From Acidobacteriota bacterium (GTDB taxonomy: Bacteria; Acidobacteriota; Terriglobia; Terriglobales; Acidobacteriaceae): a stretch of 43,132 bases of DNA. The stretch is from contig JAJZAL010000015.1 in the NCBI GenBank assembly GCA_021799405.1, forward strand, positions 1 to 43,132. The letters run 5' to 3'. Positions 31,496-38,971 of this stretch are shown here, in pieces. Numbering within the stretch: the stretch's first letter is position 1; each line of letters opens with the position of its first letter. The translations under genes were made by a program, and so were the position numbers. The notes under the pieces were generated by a model. That model had not been told where the DNA came from. It made no database searches and saw nothing but the letters and a program-made list of their open reading frames with translations.

Positions 31496-32446
31496 TCAGC
31501 GAGGCATATCGCGATGCTCCACCTTGACGCGGTAACCGCTCTTTTCGAGACGGTGCGCCACTTCTTCGGCGATCATGACGGAGCGGTGCTGGCCGCCGGT
31601 GCACCCGTAGGCGACGGTGAGGTAGCTTTTCCCCTCGTGGATGTAATGGGGCAAGAGGAAGAGCAGCAGGTCAGTGACCTTGTCGAGGAATTCGCCGGTC
31701 TGGGCAAATTTGCAGATGTATTTCGCCACTCTTTCGTCCTGGCCGGTGAGCGGGCGGAACTCCGGGACGAAATGCGGATTGGGCAGGAAGCGCACATCGA
31801 AGACCAGGTCTGCTTCAAGGGGCAATCCGTGCTTATAGCCGAAGCTCAGGGAGGAAATGAGCATGGACTGTCCGGCGTGCCCGCCTGTGAATCGATCCTG
31901 AATGAAGGCGCGGAGTTCATGCACGTTGAACTTTGAGGTGTCAATGATGACGTCGGCCACCTTGCGCAGCGGGGCCAGCATGCGCCGCTCGCGGGCGATG
32001 GCACGACCTACCTGTTCGTTGCGACCCACGGGGTGTGGGCGGCGGGTCTCTGAGAATCTCCGCATGAGCACGGGCGTGGATGCCTCAAGGAAAACGACCG
32101 TGGTTTTGAGGGTGCGCTGAAGTTCCCGCAAGGTGTCAGGAAATCGCTCGATTCCCTGCCCTTCGCGAGCGTCGACGACGAGAACGGCGCGGGTGATTTC
32201 GACCGACTGCACGACGAGTTCGCCAAAGCGCGGTACCAGTTCAATGGGAAGATTGTCGACGGCGTAGTAGCCGAGATCCTCAAAGGCTTTGAGAGCCGAG
32301 AGCTTGCCGGAGCCGGAAAGGCCAGAGAGGATGACGAGTTCGCGCGCAGGTGGGGCTATCTCCGCCAGGGCCTGCGGCTCGGCAGCAGGCTTGAGGGAGG
32401 ATGGTTTGGGAGGACGCGATGCTGCCTTATGCCGCTTTGTGGGCAT
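31496..32446 (-). CDS. rapZ: RapZ/YvcJ-family nucleotide-binding regulator with altered Walker A
   Basis: 316 residues from ATG 32446 (GTG 32452 would add two). About 35 Lys/Pro/Ala-rich residues precede the usual start ELVILSGLSGSGK. The Walker A reads GLSGSGK followed by Leu-Ser, where the family has Lys then Ser/Thr; the expected Mg-binding hydroxyl is displaced by one. The rest is canonical: EDLGYYAVDNLPIELVPRF, VVDAREG, VVFLEAS, RRFSETRRPHPV, DTSKFNVHELR, LSFGYKHGLPLEADLVFDVRFLPNPHF, IGCTGGQHRSV-like CTGGQHRSVMIAE. E. coli RapZ binds the sRNA GlmZ and controls GlmS; the C-terminal half is the RNA-binding part. It lies between hpf and msbA. Confidence 0.94.
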   Translation of the reverse strand: MPTKRHKAASRPPKPSSLKPAAEPQALAEIAPPARELVILSGLSGSGKLSALKAFEDLGYYAVDNLPIELVPRFGELVVQSVEITRAVLVVDAREGQGIERFPDTLRELQRTLKTTVVFLEASTPVLMRRFSETRRPHPVGRNEQVGRAIARERRMLAPLRKVADVIIDTSKFNVHELRAFIQDRFTGGHAGQSMLISSLSFGYKHGLPLEADLVFDVRFLPNPHFVPEFRPLTGQDERVAKYICKFAQTGEFLDKVTDLLLFLLPHYIHEGKSYLTVAYGCTGGQHRSVMIAEEVAHRLEKSGYRVKVEHRDMPR

Positions 32447-32452
32447 GGGCAC

Positions 32453-32461
32453 ATCGTAGCA
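32453..32461 (-). promoter_or_regulatory. Extended -10-like box directly before rapZ
   Basis: On the minus strand TGCTACGAT fits the extended -10 pattern (TG-n-TAnnAT) and ends 6 nt before the rapZ ATG at 32446. There is no Shine-Dalgarno between. Transcription from it would begin at the ATG. Confidence 0.4.
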
Positions 32462-32504
32462 TCAGACGGAATTTGCCGTTGCCAGAAATCACAGGAATGG
32501 TGAA

Positions 32505-32555
32505 GCGCGGCTTGTCTGAACGGAAAAGCCGCGCAAAGGGTTGAGGTTTCGGTCT
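32505..32555 (+). repeat. Structured repeat, copy 3 (hairpin and tail)
   Basis: The 30-nt hairpin at 32505-32534 (arms GCGCGGCTT and AAGCCGCGC, loop TGAACG) has the same length and layout as hairpin 1 of copies 1 and 2, with GGAAAAGC-like 3' arm wording but extra G-C pairs. The tail words GTTGAG and TTCGGTCT follow in the same order as in copy 1. It lies in the 173-bp gap between hpf and rapZ, which otherwise has no coding content. Confidence 0.6.
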
Positions 32556-32619
32556 CAAGCTACAGGAAGTTCGCTCCGACCGGGCAAGAGGACGATTTAT
32601 GGATGCGATGAGCTTCGTT

Positions 32620-33315
32620 TTACGGCGCTTCAATCAGTTCCATTTTCCCGTCGCGCTTGCGGTGAAGGACGCATAGCGCGCCGTCGCTATTACGGCGGAA
32701 GACGAAGACGTCGCGGTCGCGAAATTCAGCTTCCTTGACGGCTTCTTCGAGGGTCATGGGGCGCAGAGCGACCGAGTCCAGCGAACGGACGACGTGCGGC
32801 TCGATGACCGGCTTTTTTGCCGGGAAGCTATGCACGGTGACCGGCACTACGGGCTTGGCCGCGGCGCGTGCCGACGTCCCGTTTTTGCCGTTGCGGGCAG
32901 CGGCCTGAGCTGGCGTCGGGGCATCGGCTTCGGCGGCGCTGCGGTCAGCGGTGCTGCGGATGGCGGCTCCGCGGCGGACGCGGGTCAATACGGGTTCGAG
33001 AGTGGTCTTTTCGACCTTGGGCAGACGCTTGTTGGCAACTGTCTTTTTTGTCTGGCGTTTGGCCTGAGTCTCAGCCTTGTCGAGGGCCATGCGCAAGGCG
33101 GTGTCCATGGAGGTAGATTCACCGACGCTGACCAGCCTGGCGCCGCGAATTTTGATGGTGATTTCAGCTGTATAGCGGTATTTCTCTGAGCTGAGCACGA
33201 CGTGGGCGCTCAGGACACGGCCCAGGATCTTGTGAACGCGCCCCAGACCCTCTTCGCAGAGCTTGCGGTAAGCCTGGGTGATATGGACGTGACGGCCGGT
33301 GTACTCAATCTGCAT
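32620..33315 (-). CDS. hpf: Long-form ribosome hibernation promoting factor
   Basis: 231 residues. The N-terminal HPF/RaiA domain (1-105) reads MQIEYTGRHVHITQAYRKLCEEGLGRV, then SSEKYRYTAEITIKIRGARLVSVGESTSMDTALRMALDKAETQAKRQTKK. A linker of about 65 residues is rich in Ala/Pro/Arg and probably disordered. The C-terminal dimerization domain (about 172-228) has VVRSLDSVALRPMTLEEAVKEAEFRDRDVFVFRRNSDGALCVLHRKRDGKMELIEA. Long HPF both shuts ribosomes down and pairs them into 100S dimers in stationary phase. The GGAGGG site lies just before the ATG. The gene follows rpoN by 43 bp, as in Proteobacteria, where it also follows rpoN. Confidence 0.94.
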   Translation of the reverse strand: MQIEYTGRHVHITQAYRKLCEEGLGRVHKILGRVLSAHVVLSSEKYRYTAEITIKIRGARLVSVGESTSMDTALRMALDKAETQAKRQTKKTVANKRLPKVEKTTLEPVLTRVRRGAAIRSTADRSAAEADAPTPAQAAARNGKNGTSARAAAKPVVPVTVHSFPAKKPVIEPHVVRSLDSVALRPMTLEEAVKEAEFRDRDVFVFRRNSDGALCVLHRKRDGKMELIEAP

Positions 33316-33358
33316 AGCGGACCCTCCGTTGTTGTTGGGTCAACGAGAATGAAGCGGT

Positions 33359-35077
33359 TCAGGTGCGGACCCGCCTCTGATGTGTGCTGGGTATCTGCAT
33401 GTCTTCTCTGTACTTGGCGACCGTTCGACGGGTGACGTGAATTCCCTGCGTATCCAGGAGTTGCGCAATCTGATCGTCGGTGAGCGGTTTGGCCGGATCT
33501 TCCTCCTCAATCAGTTTCTTGACTTTGCGCTTGAGCAGGACAAGCGGCAGGCCGGAGCCTTCCGGTCCATTGACGCCTTCAGAGAAGAAGAAACGCAGCT
33601 CGAAGACGCCCTGCGGGGTATGGACATATTTGTTCGACACGGCACGGCTGACCGTGGAGGGATGAACGCCGATCTCTTCCGCAACTTCTTTGATCATCAT
33701 CGGCTTCATAGCTTCGATGCCACGTTCGAGGAATTCGGTTTGCCGGCGGACGATGGCTTCGCAAGTGCGCAGGATGGTATTTTTGCGCTGCTCAATGTTG
33801 CGCATGAGCTGAAGCGCGGAGCGGTAGCGCTCCTTGACGTAGTCGCGGACTTCCTTTTCGGCGCCTTCCTTGTGCAGGAGACGGCGGTAACCGTGGTTGA
33901 GGCGCAGCGTGGGAAGGTCTTCGTCGTTCATCACGACGACGAATTCATCGTCGCGCTTGACGAAAGCGACATCCGGCTCGATGAGGCGCGCCTCAGAGCG
34001 GTTGTAGCGCTGGCCGGGGCGCGGGTCGAGGGTGCGGATAAAGTCGATAGCGCGCTGGGTTTCCTCCACGGATTTGCCGACAGCCTTGGCCAGTTCGCGG
34101 GGGTCGCGCTTCTGGAGCAGCAGCATGTGGCGGTCCAGAATTACCGTGGCTGTTTCAAAGACGGCCATGCGGGTCTGGGCAGAGGGTTCTTCGCCGGAGT
34201 CGTCTGCAGAGGGCTGTTCGGCCGGATCGCCGGGTGCATGGTGACCGTTCTGTTCGGCCTTGGCAGCGATGTCCAGCGGAATTTCAACGGGTTGAGGATC
34301 GCGAGGCGGGGTGGTGCGGCCGCGGCCGTAGATCATCTCGAACTCGCGTTGCTGCGCGGTGATCTGTGAGAGCAAGCAGGTGCGGAGATCGGGCCAAGCA
34401 ATGCCGAGGGGGTCCAACTGGCGGACGACATCAAGGCCGGCAGAGAGGTGGGCGCGAGCCCGTTCGACCATGGCGGGCGGCAGGGAGGTTATGGATGTTG
34501 CAGAGTGACCATTGGGAGACGATTCACCATGGGCTTCCGGTACCAATTGTTCGCGCAGGTAGCCCTCGAGGAGCTCGTCCTCAGGGATGGTCAGGTAGCC
34601 GTCTTCGTTGAGGTTGCCAATGATGTATTCGGCAGCGTCGCGAATCGCGGTGCTGAGGCTGAGCGAGCCAAGCTGCCACAGCAGATAGTCGCTGAGGGTG
34701 CTGGGCGCAGAGAGAAAATTCTCGATGGACGGCTTTTCGGTGAGTTCGTAGCTGTTGGGCGTGCGGAAGCCGGGGTCGAGATATTCCTGAAAATAAGAAC
34801 CGAAGTCGATCTCGTCGAAGGGATCCTTCTTCTCGGGTTCGTCGTTCTTGGCCTCGAGCATCCGGTCGTGGTCTTCTTCACGGCGTGCCACGTCGTCAAT
34901 AAGTGGAACGTTTTCTTCCATTTCCTCGAGAACGGGATTTTCGCAGATTTCAGCCTGAATCATTTCTTTGAGCTCAATCTTGTTCAGCGCCAGGACGCTG
35001 ACCATCTGCATCAGCCCGGGCGTGAGGATCTGCCTTTGGGCGACTTTCAGATTGAGCTTTGGTTGCAGTAGAGCCAT
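33359..35077 (-). CDS. rpoN: RNA polymerase sigma-54 factor
   Basis: 572 residues, about 90 more than E. coli RpoN. Region I: MALLQPKLNLKVAQRQILTPGLMQMVSVLALNKIELKEMI (enhancer-response, Gln/Leu-rich). An acidic region II follows (about 50-100). The core-binding domain contains LSDYLLWQLGSL and LDPLGIAWPDLRTCLLSQI, and is interrupted at about 250-302 by a low-complexity Pro/Asp/Glu insert. The HTH is KEVAEEIGVHPSTVSRAVSNKYVHTPQGVFELRFFFSEG; the RpoN box RRTVAKYREDM is at the C terminus. It needs AAA+ activators to open promoters. It stands between lptB and hpf, the conserved proteobacterial order. GAGAAG precedes the ATG. Confidence 0.96.
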   Translation of the reverse strand: MALLQPKLNLKVAQRQILTPGLMQMVSVLALNKIELKEMIQAEICENPVLEEMEENVPLIDDVARREEDHDRMLEAKNDEPEKKDPFDEIDFGSYFQEYLDPGFRTPNSYELTEKPSIENFLSAPSTLSDYLLWQLGSLSLSTAIRDAAEYIIGNLNEDGYLTIPEDELLEGYLREQLVPEAHGESSPNGHSATSITSLPPAMVERARAHLSAGLDVVRQLDPLGIAWPDLRTCLLSQITAQQREFEMIYGRGRTTPPRDPQPVEIPLDIAAKAEQNGHHAPGDPAEQPSADDSGEEPSAQTRMAVFETATVILDRHMLLLQKRDPRELAKAVGKSVEETQRAIDFIRTLDPRPGQRYNRSEARLIEPDVAFVKRDDEFVVVMNDEDLPTLRLNHGYRRLLHKEGAEKEVRDYVKERYRSALQLMRNIEQRKNTILRTCEAIVRRQTEFLERGIEAMKPMMIKEVAEEIGVHPSTVSRAVSNKYVHTPQGVFELRFFFSEGVNGPEGSGLPLVLLKRKVKKLIEEEDPAKPLTDDQIAQLLDTQGIHVTRRTVAKYREDMQIPSTHQRRVRT

Positions 35078-35178
35078 TACACTTCTTCTCGGCAGAGGAA
35101 CTTGCCCCTGAGTTTACATGCTATGCAGAGTGTCTGGTGAGGGAATTCGGGAATTGAACCATGACATTCGGAGTACTT

Positions 35179-35907
35179 TCAGGCCAGTGAAAAGCCTTGA
35201 CCCAGGTAAACTCTGCGCACTTCAGGATCGCCACCCAGTTCCTCCGGCGTACCGTGCCGGAAGATCTGTCCTTCGTTAATGATATAGGCACGATCTGTCA
35301 CTGAGAGCGTTTCGCGCACATTGTGGTCGGTGATGAGCACGCCAATGCCCTGGGTCTTGAGACCGGAAATGATTTCCTGGAGATCGAGAACGGCGATGGG
35401 ATCGATACCGGAAAACGGCTCGTCGAGGAGAATGAATGACGGCTGGATGCAGAGGCAGCGCGCGATTTCAACGCGGCGGCGTTCTCCGCCAGAGAGCGCG
35501 TAACCTCGAGTCTTGCGGATGTGGCCGAGGTTGAGCTGATCGATGAGCTTTTCCGTGCGCGCGCGGCGGGTTTCCTGCGGAAGGGGCTGCGCTTCCAGCA
35601 CGGCAAGGATGTTTTCCTCGACGGTGAGCTTGCGAAAAACTGATGGCTCCTGCGGCAGGTAGCTAATGCCGTATTGGCGGGCGCGCATGTACATGGGAAC
35701 GCGAGTGATGTCTTCGCCGTCAACGAAAACGCGGCCGGAGTCCGGTGCAATTAGGCCGACGGTGATGTAGAAGCTGGTGGTTTTGCCGGCGCCGTTCGGC
35801 CCGAGAAGCCCTACGACTTCGCCTTCAAATACCTCCACGCTCACGCCGCGGACGACCTGACGGCTCTTGTATGCCTTCGTGATGTGGTCCGTGTAGAGCC
35901 TGTGCAT
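35179..35907 (-). CDS. lptB: LPS export ABC transporter ATPase
   Basis: 242 residues, standard length. Walker [11 protein letters not shown]-loop [18 protein letters not shown], signature [15 protein letters not shown], Walker [17 protein letters not shown], switch His in [12 protein letters not shown]. The [16 protein letters not shown] and [10 protein letters not shown] wording is specific to LptB within the ABC superfamily. LptB energises the LptB2FG complex that pulls LPS out of the inner membrane; lptF and lptG are not in this window. The ATG follows the lptCA TAA stop with no gap, and the GAGG before it lies inside the end of lptCA, indicating tight coupling. Confidence 0.96.
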   Translation of the reverse strand: MHRLYTDHITKAYKSRQVVRGVSVEVFEGEVVGLLGPNGAGKTTSFYITVGLIAPDSGRVFVDGEDITRVPMYMRARQYGISYLPQEPSVFRKLTVEENILAVLEAQPLPQETRRARTEKLIDQLNLGHIRKTRGYALSGGERRRVEIARCLCIQPSFILLDEPFSGIDPIAVLDLQEIISGLKTQGIGVLITDHNVRETLSVTDRAYIINEGQIFRHGTPEELGGDPEVRRVYLGQGFSLA

Positions 35908-38301
35908 TTACCTCGGAATGCGAGTTTCGGTTACTGCGCTTCCCTCACCCCCACTGACCTCGACGCTATCATTCCGGTTATTGAAAATCAACGCCGCGCC
36001 CGTTGTCTTTCCATGGACGCGATCAACAAGGTACGGCAGGGCTCCGGGGCGACCGGTGAGCACGTAGCGCTCATCTTTTGCGGTGTAGACGAGGCGGGTT
36101 CCAGCGGCGCGACGGCCGGGCTGGGTGAGAATGACGTCTCCAGTTGCAACCATTTCATTGAGATGTGCTGGCTGGTGGTTTTCAGCGGGCGAGATGCGCA
36201 TGGTGATGTTGGCGGCGCGCATAGTGCCGAAGGTATCGACAGCCTGGACGTGGCCGCGGAATTCGCCCTGATGGGATTTACCAGAATACGTGAGCGTATC
36301 GCTGATGACTCGCACGAGGCCGGATGGTGCCTTGGCGCCCATGACGGCAGCGAAGGCTGAATTTACCGAGTCAGCGCCCGAGCCGTAGGCGCGCAGTTCC
36401 TGGGGTTTGCGGCGCAGCTCAATGACTGGAGCTGAGACGGAGTTGCCGCCCTGCCACAGACGAGCCGGCTGTCCCGGCCTGCCGTAAAAGAAGGCGTCGC
36501 TCCTGGTGGCGGAGAATTCCGCGCGGGCCGCGACGACATGCGTGGCGCCTTTGCCGCCCAACTGCGGAACGGTTTGCGACGGCGCTGCATTTGCCGCGCC
36601 GGAGGGCTGCCGATAGGTGGCTTTGACATTGCCCGTTGCGAGCGCATTGCCACTGCGGCGGTGGTAGTCAATGGCATCGGCGGCCAGTTCGAGTACGCTT
36701 CCCTGCTGCAGGCGCGGATTGCCGCTCAGGCGCACCGTTTCGTCCGCGGCGGTGTAGTCCGCATGCTTGGCCCAGGCGGTGACGGGCTGCTGTACACTGC
36801 CTGATTTCTTTGCAGGCTCCTGCCGCATCACGACGTGTCCGATTTCGACGGCGGAGACCAACTGCGCATGGACGCCAGGCTGCGCGGAGCCGTGCCGCAT
36901 GCTTCGTTTCTGCGGCTGAGGCGCAAAGGTGAGGCGCAGAACGTCGCTGTGGGTGGTGTTTGTGGCACCGTTCCAGCCGATACTGCTGATTTCCGCATTG
37001 CCGGCTCCGTCGATGGTGCGCAAGGTTCGGCCGTCGACGAGGGTGGCGACGAGTGTGTTTGCGCGGATGGTGGTCTGCTGCGCCGGCTGGTGCGTGTAGA
37101 CCGTACGCATGGTGGCAACGGCGTCCTGACGGATGGTGATGGTTTGGGGGGCACTCGTTCTGTCATGGTGCATCGGAACAAATGCGACATCCACGCGGGC
37201 GCCGTGCAGGTCGCGCGTGGAAACAGCCCTGGGATCACCGGGGACGCCGATCAACCGCTCTACAAAGTGCACCGATTGGTCGAACTGGGCATGGCGGAGC
37301 AGCGACCGGCTGGGATGGCCGGGATCCGACACGAAAAGAAGATGTGCCTGCTGTGCCGAGCCGCTCATGGTTTGGTTGGGCGCATGACTTGCGTAGGTAA
37401 CTCCTCCGCTGAGATAGGCCGTCTCAGGCTGATTTTTAGGGCTGAGACGTATTTGAGCGACTTGCGATTGGAACGTGGCGCCAGTAGTGGAGGTCATGCG
37501 GACGTTGCCCTGCGCAGTGAGGTGATCGGCAGAGCCATCGGGCCGGAAGTAGAGCAACGCCTGGGTGGCGCTGGTGGTACTGTTGCGGTACTGAATGACG
37601 GGCGTAAGCAGCGTTGCCTGGTTGCTGTCGCGTAGAAAGCTGAGATGGGCAGCACGGATCACGGCCCCAGCACCAGAGTGGGAGCCTGCAGGTGCATTCG
37701 ATGGTTGCGTCTGCAGGTAGACCTGCCGCTCCATGACCAACAGGCCGGTCCTGGAGTTGTAGGTGGCCCCCACGGCATGTCCTGAACCCTGCGGGAGTGA
37801 AAACTCCGTGTACTGGCTGGTTTGGGCCAGGCCGGTTCTGGAATTGTAGGTGAGCTGGCTGGTCTGGACATGGATGGGACGCTGCGGGTTTGCCTGCCCT
37901 TCTTGCGAAGGATTTTCGAGGTCGATTTCGACCTTTCCCTGACTGCTGGCAATGCCGGTGTTGCGGTCGTATTCAAATTCCGCGCCGTAGATTCTGTCGG
38001 TGCGATGGCTGCCCGGAGGGCCGTAAAGCGTAATGGAAACCTCGTGCAGCTCGGCCTTGTCGTTTTTGAAACTGATGAGGCGCGAGGCGTGGATGGTGAA
38101 GAGGGTGTGGCCGTGACTGGACTTTGAAATTGTGAAGCCGCTGGCTGTCTGCTCGATGTTAACGCCGAGACGATGAGGCAGGTTCTGAACGATGTGTCTG
38201 TACTGGAGGCCGCCCCAGAGGAAGAATCCAGCGAGAACCAGAATCAGCAAAGATGCGGCGATCAGGATCCAAAGCCGCAGCCGCTCGACGGTCACTCGCA
38301 T
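35908..38301 (-). CDS. lptC: LptC-LptA fusion, periplasmic LPS bridge protein
   Basis: 797 residues in one frame. Residues 11-31 form a signal-anchor helix (LWILIAASLLILVLAGFFLW), followed by an LptC-like domain to about 135 (FTISKSSHGHTLFTIHASRLISFKNDKAELHEVSITLYG, RTDRIYGAEFEYDRNTGIASSQGKVEIDLE). Several OstA/LptA-like stretches come later, for example DYTAADETVRLSGNPRLQQGSVLELAADAIDYHRRSGNALATGNVKATY (about 530-580). The last 130 residues contain VISDTLTYSGKSHQGEFRGHVQAVDTFGTMRAANITM and the LNEMVATGDVILTQPGR repeat. In E. coli LptC and LptA are separate and about 190 residues each. Here the periplasmic beta-jellyroll bridge may be made by a single membrane-anchored chain. The gene directly abuts lptB. 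Confidence 0.87.
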   Translation of the reverse strand: MRVTVERLRLWILIAASLLILVLAGFFLWGGLQYRHIVQNLPHRLGVNIEQTASGFTISKSSHGHTLFTIHASRLISFKNDKAELHEVSITLYGPPGSHRTDRIYGAEFEYDRNTGIASSQGKVEIDLENPSQEGQANPQRPIHVQTSQLTYNSRTGLAQTSQYTEFSLPQGSGHAVGATYNSRTGLLVMERQVYLQTQPSNAPAGSHSGAGAVIRAAHLSFLRDSNQATLLTPVIQYRNSTTSATQALLYFRPDGSADHLTAQGNVRMTSTTGATFQSQVAQIRLSPKNQPETAYLSGGVTYASHAPNQTMSGSAQQAHLLFVSDPGHPSRSLLRHAQFDQSVHFVERLIGVPGDPRAVSTRDLHGARVDVAFVPMHHDRTSAPQTITIRQDAVATMRTVYTHQPAQQTTIRANTLVATLVDGRTLRTIDGAGNAEISSIGWNGATNTTHSDVLRLTFAPQPQKRSMRHGSAQPGVHAQLVSAVEIGHVVMRQEPAKKSGSVQQPVTAWAKHADYTAADETVRLSGNPRLQQGSVLELAADAIDYHRRSGNALATGNVKATYRQPSGAANAAPSQTVPQLGGKGATHVVAARAEFSATRSDAFFYGRPGQPARLWQGGNSVSAPVIELRRKPQELRAYGSGADSVNSAFAAVMGAKAPSGLVRVISDTLTYSGKSHQGEFRGHVQAVDTFGTMRAANITMRISPAENHQPAHLNEMVATGDVILTQPGRRAAGTRLVYTAKDERYVLTGRPGALPYLVDRVHGKTTGAALIFNNRNDSVEVSGGEGSAVTETRIPR

Positions 38302-38314
38302 TCGACTTATTTTC

Positions 38315-38866
38315 TCACTTCGTGGTTGTGCCTGACTCGCGAAGAGCGAGAAGCAGTTTTGCGGTGGTTACGATCTGGCCGGTGTGACGGAGGGTGTGGT
38401 CGGCGCAATGAACCAGCAAGCCGCCGACGGTGGTGGGCAGCCCCTTGCGGCCGACGCCGCGAGGTTCTTCCATATCGGCATGGGCGAGAGCGCGGACGCG
38501 CAGGGAGGCCTCCTGGCAGGCCATGGCCAGTTCCTGGAAAATGAGTTCCCTGGCCATTCCAGGTTCCAGTTCCACGTGGAGGGCTGCCATCTGGGTGACG
38601 TCGAGCTGATTGCCTTCGGCGTACGTGAGCAGGCGGTCGAGGCTGCGGCCGATATGGCGCAGATGAAAGGCCGCGGGTGTAAGTCCAAAGGGCTGAGCGT
38701 GGAGTTCCTCAGTGGTGAGATCGGCGCACCAGCGCTGGGCGTCTTCCTGCGCGATTTCAATGGCGTGCAGCACAGCTCGTGCGACAGCAGGAACGTCCGT
38801 GAGAGTGCCTCGCAGCCATGGTTCGAGTCTGCGGTCTGCGGACGGTTTGGGGGCGGATTCAGTCAT
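38315..38866 (-). CDS. DinB-family four-helix protein
   Basis: 183 residues, AAGGAAG before the ATG. DinB/YfiT fold signs: FHLRHIGRSLDRLLTYAEGNQL with His68/His71, and the late HCADHTLRHTGQIVTTAKLLLAL with His153, His157 and His161; three histidines of this pattern bind a divalent metal in the family. Members include thiol transferases (mycothiol/bacillithiol S-transferases) and many of unknown function. No partner enzyme adjoins it. Only 13 bp separate its stop from the lptCA start, so the two are probably co-transcribed, although a functional link to LPS export is not expected. Confidence 0.9.
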   Translation of the reverse strand: MTESAPKPSADRRLEPWLRGTLTDVPAVARAVLHAIEIAQEDAQRWCADLTTEELHAQPFGLTPAAFHLRHIGRSLDRLLTYAEGNQLDVTQMAALHVELEPGMARELIFQELAMACQEASLRVRALAHADMEEPRGVGRKGLPTTVGGLLVHCADHTLRHTGQIVTTAKLLLALRESGTTTK

Positions 38867-38916
38867 AGTTCATCTTCCTTGAGAAGTTCGCAAATGATTT
38901 CGGCAAAATCACAGGC

Positions 38917-38948
38917 AAAAACAATGCCGAGCCATTGGCCCGGCATTG
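38917..38948 (-). terminator. Strong intrinsic terminator after the polynucleotide-kinase-like gene
   Basis: On the minus strand CAATGCCG and CGGCATTG form a perfect 8-bp stem, continued after an A-C mismatch by GCC/GGC around a 3-nt loop. The stem is followed directly by TTTTTGCC. It starts 24 nt after the stop of the upstream gene and separates it from the dinB-lptCA unit. Confidence 0.8.
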
Positions 38949-38971
38949 CGTTGAAGGGTTCTGTGACGATT

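Noticed and set aside
32505..32534. Hairpin in the hpf-rapZ gap read as an intrinsic terminator of hpf
   Set aside because: No U-tract follows the stem on the minus strand, and its length and wording match the interspersed repeat instead.
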